Below, piece by piece: positions 40,088-48,546 of a DNA stretch of 64,000 nt. Where the stretch lies: assembly GCF_003051105.1 (NCBI RefSeq), contig NZ_QAOO01000013.1, positions 41,221 through 105,220 on the forward strand, in the 5' to 3' direction. The DNA comes from Nitrosomonas nitrosa. Lineage in GTDB: Bacteria; Pseudomonadota; Gammaproteobacteria; Burkholderiales; Nitrosomonadaceae. The translations under genes were made by a program, and so were the position numbers. The notes under the pieces are model-generated. The model had not been told where the DNA came from. It was given only the letters and a program-made list of their open reading frames with translations, and did not search any database. Position 1 is the stretch's first letter. Every line of letters starts with the position of its first letter.

Positions 40088-40194
40088 TCTTTGCGCTTGC
40101 TATTTGACAACAGCGCACGTTATAGAGCGATAATGATCAATGGGCAAGCGCTTGCATGCTGTGCAATACCTTTCATCTGACAGAATGGGGATGT

Positions 40195-41145
40195 ATGAAA
40201 CGAATCTTGGTAACAGGGGCGACCGGGCAAATCGGTTCTGAGTTGGTTCCCGCGCTGCGGATACGTTACGGGAGCGAAAATGTGGTGGCTACCGGCCATA
40301 AAAGATCGCCGCAAAAAGCGTTTGTGGAAGAAGGGCCCTACACAGTACTGGATGTGACCGATATTGCTGCGCTTGCGAAGATTGTGCGGGATTTCCGTAT
40401 CGATACAATTTTTCACTTGGCGGCGTTATTGTCTGCTGTTGCGGAACAGAATCCGCAAGCTGCCTGGAAAATCAATATGGAGGGACTGTTCAACGTTCTC
40501 GAAGTTAGCCGCGAGAATGGGTGTGCGGTGTTTTTTCCAAGCTCGATCGGTGCTTTTGGCCCTGGCACGCCGCGTGATCACACCCCGCAGGATACCATTC
40601 AACGCCCCAATACCCTTTATGGGGTATGTAAAGTGTCGGGCGAGCTGCTGTGTGATTATTATTTCAGCCGTTTCGGGGTGGATACCCGTGGCGTACGCTA
40701 CCCTGGCCTGATCTCGTATGAAACGTTGCCCGGCGGTGGTACCACTGATTACGCTGTCGAAATTTTTTACCAGGCGATTCAACGAAAGGAATACACCTGT
40801 TTTTTAAGAGAGGGGACGTACCTGGATATGATGTATATGCCCGATGCCGTGCGCGCTGCCATCGAGCTGATGGAAGCCGATCCGCGCAGCTTGAAACATC
40901 GTAATGCTTTTAATGTGACGGCGATGAGCTTTGCGCCGGAAGAGCTGGCCGCACAAATTCACAAGCACCTTCCCGAATTCACGATGCACTATCAGGTCGA
41001 CCCGGTCCGCCAAGCGATCGCCGATTCATGGCCGCGCCACATGGATGATCAGGCTGCGCGCGATGAGTGGGGCTGGCAGCCTCAGTTCGATCTCGCAACC
41101 ATGACGGAGGACATGATCGGTCATTTGATGAAAAAGCTCGGCTAA
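40195..41145 (+). CDS. NAD-dependent epimerase-type L-threonine 3-dehydrogenase
   Basis: A 316-aa short-chain/epimerase-family enzyme with GATGQIGSELVPALR at the N-terminus and a YGVCKVSGE catalytic Tyr/Lys motif. The pattern YYFSRFGVDTRGVRYPGLI and GGGTTDYAVEIFYQA matches the epimerase-like threonine dehydrogenases (human TDH, Flavobacterium type). It makes 2-amino-3-ketobutyrate from threonine. A GGGG-containing site precedes this ATG. The Kbl-like gene follows after 21 bases, completing the route to glycine and acetyl-CoA. Confidence 0.9.
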   Translation: MKRILVTGATGQIGSELVPALRIRYGSENVVATGHKRSPQKAFVEEGPYTVLDVTDIAALAKIVRDFRIDTIFHLAALLSAVAEQNPQAAWKINMEGLFNVLEVSRENGCAVFFPSSIGAFGPGTPRDHTPQDTIQRPNTLYGVCKVSGELLCDYYFSRFGVDTRGVRYPGLISYETLPGGGTTDYAVEIFYQAIQRKEYTCFLREGTYLDMMYMPDAVRAAIELMEADPRSLKHRNAFNVTAMSFAPEELAAQIHKHLPEFTMHYQVDPVRQAIADSWPRHMDDQAARDEWGWQPQFDLATMTEDMIGHLMKKLG

Positions 41146-41166
41146 ACTTTTTATTGAGGAGTTGCG

Positions 41167-42465
41167 ATGTCACTGGAAAAATTGGATGCTTATTGTGTTT
41201 CGAAGTTGGAGGAACTGAACGCGAAAGGCGCGCGCAAAGGGGCAGAAAAAGTGATTGCAAGCATTGCGGTTCCCGACTGGATCAAAGCCGGTCGTTTGCC
41301 AAACGCTATGGAGGATGAGAACCCCGGCCCGCGTTATTTTTTAGCAGGGGATAAAAAACCGTATTTGCTCATGAATTCCAACTCATACTTGGGTCTCACA
41401 CTTCATCCCAGAGTGGTCGCCGCGGAAGAAGAGGGCGTACGACATTTGGGGACCGGGCCGGGGGCGGTACGCTTTATCTCGGGTACGTTCCAGCCGCATG
41501 TCGAACTTGAAAGACGTTTGGCCGCATTCCACGGACGGCCCTCCGCAATGATTTTTAGTGCGGCTTACGCTGCTGTCATGGGGGTGTTGCCGCCGCTGGT
41601 GCACGAACAAACACTGGTGGTGAGCGATCAGTTGAATCACAACAGCATCATCAACGCCACACGTCTTTCTCATCCCGCCAAGAAAGAGATTTACCCCCAT
41701 CTCGACATGGCTGCATTCGAACAAATACTCGGCAAATACGCTGCTGGTCAGTCAACGGAAGGGGGGGCGGAAATTAGGCGAGTACTGGTCATCACCGACG
41801 GCATTTTCAGCATGCGCGGTGATTTCGCGCCCTTGGATGAGATTGTCGCGATTTCCCGTAAATATGAACAATATTTTGCTGAAGGAATCATAACCATTGC
41901 GGATGATTCGCACGGGGTAGGCGCATTCGGTCAGACGGGGCGCGGAACTGAAGAATATACGCAAAGCCAGGTCGATATACTGATCGCGACCCTTGGCAAA
42001 GCGCTAGGGGTTAACGGGGGTTATGTCGTTACGAGCACGGCGGTAGTCGATTATCTGCGGGAAATGTCCTCTTTTTATATTTATTCGAACCCGATCACGC
42101 CAGCCGAAGCTCTAGCTGCCAAGGGTTCACTCGACATACTGGAAAGCGGAGAAGGAATCAAGCGCTTGACCAGATTACGCCAATTGACAGCCCGCTTCGA
42201 AGCAGGTCTGGCCGAACTGGGTTTTGAAACCATTCCCGGCGAACATCCAGTCACCCCGCTGGTGGTGCGCGATACCCGGCAAACAGCGCGGCTTACTGAA
42301 TACCTGTTCCAACAGGGTATTTTAGCGACTGGCTTGAATTATCCCGTCGTTCCCAAGGGTGACGAAGAAATACGTTTCCAAATCAACGCCAACCATACAG
42401 TTCGTGATATAGAGGATACGCTGGCTGTTTTGCGAAAGTTCTTGACCGATTCATACGCGCATTAA
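41167..42465 (+). CDS. PLP enzyme of the alpha-oxoamine synthase family (glycine C-acetyltransferase-like)
   Basis: A 432-aa fold-type I aminotransferase of the Kbl/BioF/HemA/SPT family. Key stretches are NSNSYLGLTLHP, GAVRFISGTFQPHVELE, ADDSHGVGAFGQTGRG and the PLP lysine in DILIATLGKALGVNGGYVV. With the threonine dehydrogenase just upstream (shared operon, GAGGAG site), it most likely cleaves 2-amino-3-ketobutyrate with CoA. The N-terminal ~45 residues are longer than in E. coli Kbl (398 aa), so a different acyl-CoA or amino acid cannot be excluded. Confidence 0.85.
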   Translation: MSLEKLDAYCVSKLEELNAKGARKGAEKVIASIAVPDWIKAGRLPNAMEDENPGPRYFLAGDKKPYLLMNSNSYLGLTLHPRVVAAEEEGVRHLGTGPGAVRFISGTFQPHVELERRLAAFHGRPSAMIFSAAYAAVMGVLPPLVHEQTLVVSDQLNHNSIINATRLSHPAKKEIYPHLDMAAFEQILGKYAAGQSTEGGAEIRRVLVITDGIFSMRGDFAPLDEIVAISRKYEQYFAEGIITIADDSHGVGAFGQTGRGTEEYTQSQVDILIATLGKALGVNGGYVVTSTAVVDYLREMSSFYIYSNPITPAEALAAKGSLDILESGEGIKRLTRLRQLTARFEAGLAELGFETIPGEHPVTPLVVRDTRQTARLTEYLFQQGILATGLNYPVVPKGDEEIRFQINANHTVRDIEDTLAVLRKFLTDSYAH

Positions 42466-42482
42466 GGAATCAAAAAACTGCG

Positions 42483-42866
42483 CTACTCATTACAGACGGT
42501 TCTGGCGATGCGACCAAGGAAGGAATTGGCGGTGTAGTTGAACCACTCTGTTGATTGATCATGCTGAGCGCCGATGACACTCATCTCTGCGTATGGGTCG
42601 GGGTAGAGCAGCATGGTGCGGGATCGGGCCTGATTATTTGGGCAATCTAGTTTATACAAACTTTTTGTAGCCTGATAACCACCTGTCTGCTTTTGTTCGT
42701 AGCTTGATAATACCCAGACTTTCCGGAACTGGCCGTTAATTTGTATGTTGTCTGGATCAAAATAATGCATTACACCTTTTTTACTAGAACTTACCATCAC
42801 CCATTCCGCGTGGGCGGGCATCATCACGAATATCAATAGGTAGGCAAGTAATATGATTTTTTTCAT
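42483..42866 (-). CDS. Surface-adhesin protein E-like secreted protein
   Basis: A 127-aa protein with a clear signal peptide (IILLAYLLIFVMMPAHA, cleavage before EW). The mature domain has a YFDPDNIQINGQFRKVWVL motif and two cysteines (DCPNN; RTVC), as in the surface-adhesin E family. Members occur widely in betaproteobacteria as small secreted proteins of unclear role. Confidence 0.75.
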   Translation of the reverse strand: MKKIILLAYLLIFVMMPAHAEWVMVSSSKKGVMHYFDPDNIQINGQFRKVWVLSSYEQKQTGGYQATKSLYKLDCPNNQARSRTMLLYPDPYAEMSVIGAQHDQSTEWFNYTANSFLGRIARTVCNE

Positions 42867-42954
42867 AACAATCATTTGATGCTGTAGGATGAAGTAAAAA
42901 CATAGCTAAAGAAAGCGCGGTCCTCGATACTGTATACAGTATTAGCCGGGTAAA

Positions 42955-43680
42955 TCAATCCTTTTCCGATTTTGAAGAGTGGTAGCTTCTGAAAAGATGT
43001 GGATTGCGGGTAATGAATTTGTCAATCCAGACTTCAATGAAAGAGCGCTTACGACGCATCAGATACCACCATCCCCACAAACTGATAATCAGAGCGCCGA
43101 TCGCATCGACAATGAGATCCCACATGGTGTCAGTGAGGCCAGAGTCATCTCCCAGCATGGGTTTTTGCATGTTGGCTCCGAAAATTTGATCAACCGCAAA
43201 CTCAAAAATCTCCCAAAGCGCACCGACCGCCACCGCGAATACAAAAGCAAAAAGCGCGATAAAACGCGGGCGCATCGATAACTGTGCGCGTTCATTCTCA
43301 TTAAGCACGTAAACCAGCAAAAAACCGAAAATACCCAGCAACAACCCGGAACTACCGTGCAGAGCAATATCCCACCACCACCAGCGATCGTAATAGCGGT
43401 GGATTTCACCGAGAAACAGTGCAGCAAAAACAAAGATGATGGTTAGAATTTGAAATTCAGCGGGGATATAGAACCGGAATTTTCGATTTAGCACAATGGG
43501 CAACAGCGTGATGATACTAATGGCAATGAGCAGAAAAGCGTGAATCCAGTGACCTTCGTATAACACTGCCGCAAGCTCTATCCCCATAATGACATGAAGA
43601 AAAATGACTAGATAGCGGTGGATAAGTTCTGCCTTCCCTTTTAAAGGCGGGGTAGGATGAATGCTATGCTGATTGGTCAT
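42955..43680 (-). CDS. DUF2238-like polytopic membrane protein
   Basis: A 241-aa protein with about six membrane helices. The motif WWWWDIALHGSSGLLLGIFG and the later ALWEIFEFAVDQIFGANMQ with DTMWDLIVDAIGALI are typical of the DUF2238 (YjdF-like) family. Function unknown. It has a charged C-terminal tail and is transcribed on its own. Confidence 0.78.
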   Translation of the reverse strand: MTNQHSIHPTPPLKGKAELIHRYLVIFLHVIMGIELAAVLYEGHWIHAFLLIAISIITLLPIVLNRKFRFYIPAEFQILTIIFVFAALFLGEIHRYYDRWWWWDIALHGSSGLLLGIFGFLLVYVLNENERAQLSMRPRFIALFAFVFAVAVGALWEIFEFAVDQIFGANMQKPMLGDDSGLTDTMWDLIVDAIGALIISLWGWWYLMRRKRSFIEVWIDKFITRNPHLFRSYHSSKSEKD

Positions 43681-43821
43681 AAAAGCTGTTTACGCTGAGT
43701 GCTCCCCTTGCTCAAGTTGATTAACACTTTCTGATTTCTGTTTTGTAAGTTTCATAAACATGCATGTTGCACATTTCTCTTGATCATTACCTCACATCAA
43801 GAATTTCTACTCGTTTCCAGT

Positions 43822-43863
43822 ATACAGCCACCTTCTCGTCGATCCGAAGAGGGGGGGCTGTAT
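43822..43863 (-). terminator. Hairpin after the His-rich protein gene
   Basis: An eight-base stem (ATACAGCC / GGCTGTAT), 29 bases downstream of the stop codon on the minus strand. There is no T-run, so function as a terminator is uncertain. Confidence 0.3.
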
Positions 43864-43891
43864 CGATCAATTTTATGCCAACTTTCCGAGT

Positions 43892-44473
43892 CTAGTGACC
43901 GTCATGCTGATTTTGCCGCTTTTTTCCTTCCCCTCCATGATCATGTTCGGCATTGCCCTGTTGATCATGCTTGCTGCTTCCATGATCGTGACCATGCTTG
44001 CCATGGTGCATTTTCATGGTTTTAAGTTGGCTCAGTTGCTCAGGGGTTAAGATTTCATGGACTACCTTGCGTTCATTGATATGGTGATCGATCATGGCCT
44101 GGTGATCCGCTGCATGTTCCTTCGCCAATTTATCCAGGGCGGCCTCGTCGGTACTCGGCTTCATACTCGCTTCCTTGAACGCATGGTGGCTTTTGTGCAT
44201 TTTCTGCTTGAGTTTTTTGTGTGCTTTTTCGCCTTTCATATGCAGCCGAACAACTTTCCCGAGTTGTTCATTCGTAAGCTGCAGTGCTTCTGCATGAGAG
44301 GCAACCATCTGTGCATAACTGTGGCTATGGTCATGATCATGCCTCATCATACTGCCATGCGCGTGACCTTCTTTTTTGTGATCAGCTGCGATTAATTGCA
44401 TTGGTGTCAGTAACAATGAAATTGTTAACATGGTTCCTAGAACGATCGAGGCGGTGCTCTTGTAGCTGTTCAT
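43892..44473 (-). CDS. His/Met-rich periplasmic protein, Spy/CpxP-like
   Basis: A 193-aa secreted protein. The signal peptide (SIVLGTMLTISLLLTPMQLIA) is followed by a His-rich linker (HGSMMRHDHDHSHSYAQM). A helical core resembles Spy/CpxP periplasmic chaperones (LTNEQLGKVVRLHMKGEKAH; ILTPEQLSQLKTMKMHH), and a second His-rich tail closes the protein. The histidines could bind Cu or Zn. A GGAGGAG site fixes the ATG at 44473. It lies right after the multicopper oxidase gene (53 bases), so it may be co-expressed. Confidence 0.72.
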   Translation of the reverse strand: MNSYKSTASIVLGTMLTISLLLTPMQLIAADHKKEGHAHGSMMRHDHDHSHSYAQMVASHAEALQLTNEQLGKVVRLHMKGEKAHKKLKQKMHKSHHAFKEASMKPSTDEAALDKLAKEHAADHQAMIDHHINERKVVHEILTPEQLSQLKTMKMHHGKHGHDHGSSKHDQQGNAEHDHGGEGKKRQNQHDGH

Positions 44474-44525
44474 GATATTCTCCTCCATAAAATGTAAGAA
44501 CGCTTTTCCAATATTATTGTATCGA

Positions 44526-46217
44526 TCAACTCACCAAGAAATTCCGCATCATGCCCATATCCTCGTGTTCAAGGTTATGGCAGTGATAAAGAAAAAGACC
44601 GGTATAATCTTGGAACGGCTTGATGATGGTAACTTCTTCTCCGGGCATAACCAGCACAGTATCTTTCCAGCCGCTATTGATAAAACCATCCTTGACGCTG
44701 TCATAGCCGCTGCCGTGTCGATTTTGGGTCAGGCGGGAGAGTATCTGGAATTGTTGTCCATGCAGATGAATCGGGTGGGCCATCGACATCATCATACCCA
44801 TTCCTCCGCCTCTGCCACCTCTTCTTCCTCCCCGTTCGTCACTTTCATCCGTATCTCCCCTTCCACCCATGCCTCTTCTACCTCCTCTGCGCATTGCGTG
44901 ATCTTCCTGAAAGATTCTGATTTTCTGGATAGTATTGACAGGAATTTTTTCACTTTCTGCGACAGCTTCCATTTCAAACGATCGGTGGTTGAGCTCGGGT
45001 GACATATGCATCATGCTCAGTCCAATGAGGATGGGGCTGTCTGGGTTGGCTACATCACGATCCAACAAGCGTTGAAATGGTACCAGGGTACTCGGTAATT
45101 CATGCGATTCACTGGTTTTCTCGGCTATGTGGAATTTAACCACTGGAAAATTATCCCCTTGAGTGAGTCGACGGCCCATCATGCCGCTGCCGCTATCCCC
45201 TCTTCTGTCTTCATTTTCCCTGCCTCCACGCCGACCTCCCCCCATATGGGGCATCGCGCCGTGGTATTCGAGGCTATGGAGCACGAGATCAGAGCCGATT
45301 TCACGTCCACTGAAATCGACCCAGAGTTCAACCCGTTCAGCGGGTGCAAGCATGATGTAAGGGTAGTTTTCGGGTTTTCCAAGCAGTGCGCCGTCGGTGC
45401 CAATGGCCGTCAAAGGGGTGCCGTCTTCCCAACCGAGCTTATAGATTCTCGAATTCGAGCCATTGAACAACCGCAACCGATAGGCACGGGTTTTGACAGG
45501 GATGATAGGGTCGATCTGCCCATTGATCAAAATGGTATCGCCCAGAAAACCCAAGATCCGTTCATGTCTGCCATGTTGGAGATAGCGCAATTGATTGTCA
45601 GCGGTGAACCGCCGATCTTGAATGACGATGGAGAGATCGTATTCGTCGCTGGGCAGTGCCAGCTTTTGTTCGTGCTCATCGGTTACGGTGATCAGCCCTG
45701 CCAGCCCTTGATAGACCTGAGTGGCGGTCATTTCATGGGTATGTGCATGATACCAATTCGTGCCAGCGGGATTCTTGACCTCGAATTCGTATACATACCG
45801 CTCACCCTTGTTGATCGCATACATGGGATGCCCATCCATTTTCTGCGGCACATGCATACCGTGCCAATGGGCGATCGTTGGTTCAGGTAGCTGGTTATAA
45901 AATATGATACGAACTTTTTGCCCGCGCACGAGATTGAGGGTAGGCCCTAAATAACTGGGCATCTCAGTCAATGTGGAGGAGGGGCCTTTGAGCAGTTTGC
46001 CATGATACTGAAAAACGCGGGTCGCAGTGCCCGGTTTGAGAGGGACTGAGGCTGTCCGGGCTGTCAGCGCTATTTCAACATCAGGCTTGAAAGTACGATT
46101 GGGCGCATTATTCGTTTTAGCCCCTTCTGCTAGGAGGAAGCCTGGCCATGCTGCAGCCATAGTGCCGAATGCCGCGAATTGTAAAAATTGGCGCCTTTTG
46201 TCATCGAAGCGTGCCAT
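44526..46217 (-). CDS. Tat-exported multicopper oxidase with Arg/Gly/Met-rich insertions
   Basis: A 563-aa three-domain multicopper oxidase. A Tat signal is present (DDKRRQFLQFAAFGTM). Copper ligands are AHWHGMH (about 116-122), NWYHAHTHE (154-162), HPIHLHG (481-487) and YHCHNLEHEDM (544-554). The last has the His-Cys-His core and a following Met, as in CueO. Two low-complexity insertions rich in Arg, Gly and Met stand at about 325-350 and 442-479, the second just before the HPIHLH ligands. CueO also has a Met-rich insert near its T1 copper, but RGG repeats are unusual. A GGAGGG site sets the start. Confidence 0.9.
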   Translation of the reverse strand: MARFDDKRRQFLQFAAFGTMAAAWPGFLLAEGAKTNNAPNRTFKPDVEIALTARTASVPLKPGTATRVFQYHGKLLKGPSSTLTEMPSYLGPTLNLVRGQKVRIIFYNQLPEPTIAHWHGMHVPQKMDGHPMYAINKGERYVYEFEVKNPAGTNWYHAHTHEMTATQVYQGLAGLITVTDEHEQKLALPSDEYDLSIVIQDRRFTADNQLRYLQHGRHERILGFLGDTILINGQIDPIIPVKTRAYRLRLFNGSNSRIYKLGWEDGTPLTAIGTDGALLGKPENYPYIMLAPAERVELWVDFSGREIGSDLVLHSLEYHGAMPHMGGGRRGGRENEDRRGDSGSGMMGRRLTQGDNFPVVKFHIAEKTSESHELPSTLVPFQRLLDRDVANPDSPILIGLSMMHMSPELNHRSFEMEAVAESEKIPVNTIQKIRIFQEDHAMRRGGRRGMGGRGDTDESDERGGRRGGRGGGMGMMMSMAHPIHLHGQQFQILSRLTQNRHGSGYDSVKDGFINSGWKDTVLVMPGEEVTIIKPFQDYTGLFLYHCHNLEHEDMGMMRNFLVS

Positions 46218-46252
46218 CTTTTGTCCCTCCATATTAATCCGCAGTGAAAAGC

Positions 46253-47113
46253 TTAGATCGCATTGATTGGAATTTTAAAATAGGATACTCCATTATCTTC
46301 CGCTGGGGGCAATTGTCCAGCACGCACATTGAGTTGAACCGAAGGGAGCATCAGGACGGGCATTTCCAGGGTCGCATCACGCGCGGTGCGCATAGCGACA
46401 AACGCATCCTCGCTTACGCCATCGTGCACATGAATATTGTGAGCGCGTTGCTGCGCGACGGTTGTTTGCCACTGTGCAGCACGCTCTTTTGGGGGGTAAT
46501 CATGGCACATGAACAATTTTGTTTCGGATGGTAAATCGAGCAATTTACGAATCGATCGATATAGCTGACGTGCGTCACCTCCGGGAAAATCAGCCCGTGC
46601 AGTACCTACATCGGGCATAAATAGGGTATCACCGACAAAGACGGCATCTTCGAATTGATAGGCCATGTCGGCGGGCGTGTGCCCTGACACTGAAATGGCT
46701 TTACCTATCAATTTTCCGACATTGAATGATTCACCATCAGCTAGCAGATGATCGAACTGTGAACCATTTGGCGTAAATTCCGCCTCCATATTGAACAGTT
46801 TCTTGAAAGTTTTTTGCACAAGGGGTATGTGATCGCCTATCGCTGTTTTTCCGCCTAGTCTGCTTTTAAGGTAGTCGGCGGCGGAAAGATGATCGGCGTG
46901 GGCATGCGTTTCCAGAATCCAGCTTACGGTCAATTTTTGTTCGTTGATAAATGCGATGACGCTGTCTGCTGAGACCGTTTTCGTTCTGCCTGCTTTTGGA
47001 TCGTAATCGAGCACCGGATCGATGATGGCGCAATTTCCCCTCGGTTCGTCAAATACGACATAAGTGACTGTCCAGGTAGCGGGGTCAAAAAAAGCTTGGA
47101 TATTAGGTTGCAT
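46253..47113 (-). CDS. Persulfide dioxygenase-like metallo-beta-lactamase protein (Blh type)
   Basis: A 286-aa MBL-fold enzyme of the Blh/ETHE1-like group. Metal ligands are in the motif ETHAHADHLSAADYL (His70, His72, Asp74, His75), with ISVSGHTPADMAYQF and FMPDVGTARADFPGGDARQL typical of persulfide dioxygenases. It oxidises persulfide to sulfite. A GGGAGG site favours the ATG at 47113 over a GTG two codons earlier. It is divergent from the yeeE-sqrR-sqr operon and shares its control region. Confidence 0.9.
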   Translation of the reverse strand: MQPNIQAFFDPATWTVTYVVFDEPRGNCAIIDPVLDYDPKAGRTKTVSADSVIAFINEQKLTVSWILETHAHADHLSAADYLKSRLGGKTAIGDHIPLVQKTFKKLFNMEAEFTPNGSQFDHLLADGESFNVGKLIGKAISVSGHTPADMAYQFEDAVFVGDTLFMPDVGTARADFPGGDARQLYRSIRKLLDLPSETKLFMCHDYPPKERAAQWQTTVAQQRAHNIHVHDGVSEDAFVAMRTARDATLEMPVLMLPSVQLNVRAGQLPPAEDNGVSYFKIPINAI

Positions 47114-47150
47114 GGCCACCTCCCTTTATGGTTAAGATCAATTAAAAATT

Positions 47151-47171
47151 TTATAGTTTTATTGACTATAA
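47151..47171. promoter_or_regulatory. Perfect palindrome in divergent sulfide-operon promoter region
   Basis: TTATAGT and ACTATAA form a perfect seven-base inverted repeat separated by seven bases, inside a very AT-rich stretch between the Blh gene and the YeeE genes. The site suits binding by the dimeric SqrR/BigR-type repressor encoded in the operon. The symmetry is seen; the binding is inferred. Confidence 0.5.
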
Positions 47172-47232
47172 TATACTTATTAATATAATACTAATAATTA
47201 ATATATGTAAAGATAAATTTAGGAGAGTGAAT

Positions 47233-47664
47233 ATGAGTATCGATTGGACGCATTTCACGCCGGGTTCGGCGTTGGCGGGCGGCATGGTGATTGGTATTGC
47301 AACGGCAGTATTGCTTTTGCTGGCAGGCCGGATCGCGGGTATTTCTGGCATTGTGGGCGGTTTGTTCAAATTGCAATGGCGCGATATGGGATGGCGTATA
47401 GCCTTTGTTGCAGGGCTTATTTTGGCGCCTTACTTGTGGCGGCAGTTTGGAGAATTGCCGACTATCCAGGTTGATACCAGCTATGTCGTTCTGGCATTGG
47501 CAGGATTGATCGTAGGATTAGGTACCCGCTATGGATCGGGTTGTACCAGCGGTCATGGTGTTTGTGGTCTTTCGCGTTTGTCGCCTAGATCGATTGTAGC
47601 TACCCTCATTTTCATGATGACGGGGATCGCTACGGTCTATGTGATAAGACACTTGTTGAGTTGA
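47233..47664 (+). CDS. YeeE/YedE (DUF395) family protein, first half-size copy
   Basis: A 143-aa membrane protein with four helices. The signature GLGTRYGSGCTSGHGVCGLS carries the conserved cysteines of YeeE/YedE (PmpA/TsuA-like) sulfur-compound transporters. An AGGAG site favours the ATG at 47233 over a GTG two codons earlier. It pairs with the second copy 24 bases downstream, so the two probably form one transporter for a sulfur species. Confidence 0.88.
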   Translation: MSIDWTHFTPGSALAGGMVIGIATAVLLLLAGRIAGISGIVGGLFKLQWRDMGWRIAFVAGLILAPYLWRQFGELPTIQVDTSYVVLALAGLIVGLGTRYGSGCTSGHGVCGLSRLSPRSIVATLIFMMTGIATVYVIRHLLS

Positions 47665-47688
47665 TGATTTGATTGAGGAGTACACTAA

Positions 47689-48132
47689 ATGATTACGATG
47701 GTTGTCGCGTTACTGGCAGGACTGGTTTTTGGCATAGGGTTGATTTGGTCGGAGATGGCCAATCCTGCCAAGGTTTTGGCGTTTCTCGATATGACGGGTT
47801 CCTGGGACCCTTCGCTGGCATTCGTCATGATCGGTGCGATCAGCGTGGGTGCAATTGCCTTCAGCGTGGCGCGCCGCCGCGGTCAGACCTACTTAGGTTC
47901 TTCCATTCAGCTTCCTACTTCGCGCGTTATCGACAAGCGCTTGCTGCTAGGCAGTCTGGCATTTGGCATCGGCTGGGGGATGGCAGGTATTTGCCCAGGT
48001 CCGGGACTTGTGCTGGTGGGGGCAGGTAATCTGCACGGCATAGTATTTGTCGTGGCGATGCTGGTCGGCATGGGGATTTTTGAAGTGCTAGAGCGGCGCC
48101 GTGCGTCACATCCAGATGCAAAGAAAAAATAA
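47689..48132 (+). CDS. YeeE/YedE (DUF395) family protein, second half-size copy
   Basis: A 147-aa membrane protein with the second-half signature GIGWGMAGICPGPGLVLVG. PmpA/PmpB-type pairs in BigR regulons have the same arrangement. A GAGGAG site stands before the ATG. The role suggested by the family and context is export or import of sulfur compounds. Confidence 0.88.
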   Translation: MITMVVALLAGLVFGIGLIWSEMANPAKVLAFLDMTGSWDPSLAFVMIGAISVGAIAFSVARRRGQTYLGSSIQLPTSRVIDKRLLLGSLAFGIGWGMAGICPGPGLVLVGAGNLHGIVFVVAMLVGMGIFEVLERRRASHPDAKKK

Positions 48133-48148
48133 ATTTGAGTAGCAGACT

Positions 48149-48505
48149 ATGCTGAGAGATCAATCCATTTTAGAGCAAACAGAAAAAACCGCGGATTTGG
48201 TCGATATCTTGTCGAGCAGAGCCGCTGCGGCACAGGCGAGCACTTTGCTGAAAGCATTGGCAAACGAAGATCGTTTACTCATCCTATGTCAGCTTGTACG
48301 TGGCGAAAAGAATGTAGGTGAGCTGGAACGTCTACTGGGTATCCGTCAGCCCACATTGTCACAGCAGCTTACCGTGTTACGTGAAGAAAAGCTCGTCAGT
48401 ACCGAGCGCAAAGGCAAATTCATCTACTACCGCTTGGCGAGTCAGGAGGCATTAGAGATCATGCAAACTTTATACCGGCTTTATTGTGCGGATACAAACG
48501 AGTAG
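48149..48505 (+). CDS. SqrR/BigR-type persulfide-sensing ArsR-family repressor
   Basis: A 118-aa winged-helix ArsR-family protein (LLKALANEDRLLILCQLVRG; RQPTLSQQLTVLREEKLV). It has exactly two cysteines, Cys47 in ILCQLV and Cys113 in YRLYC. Their 66-residue spacing equals that of the cysteine pair of SqrR/BigR, which forms a tetrasulfide bridge with persulfide and releases DNA. No metal site is evident. It lies between the transporter and SQR genes that it very likely controls. Confidence 0.9.
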   Translation: MLRDQSILEQTEKTADLVDILSSRAAAAQASTLLKALANEDRLLILCQLVRGEKNVGELERLLGIRQPTLSQQLTVLREEKLVSTERKGKFIYYRLASQEALEIMQTLYRLYCADTNE

Positions 48506-48546
48506 TGAGCGGAGTCAATCATTCGACCCTTTCTGGAGGTAAAAAA

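Noticed and set aside
45102..45890. 262-codon frame antisense to the multicopper oxidase
   Set aside because: The opposite strand encodes clear copper-binding motifs; the antisense product has no domain or ribosome-binding site.
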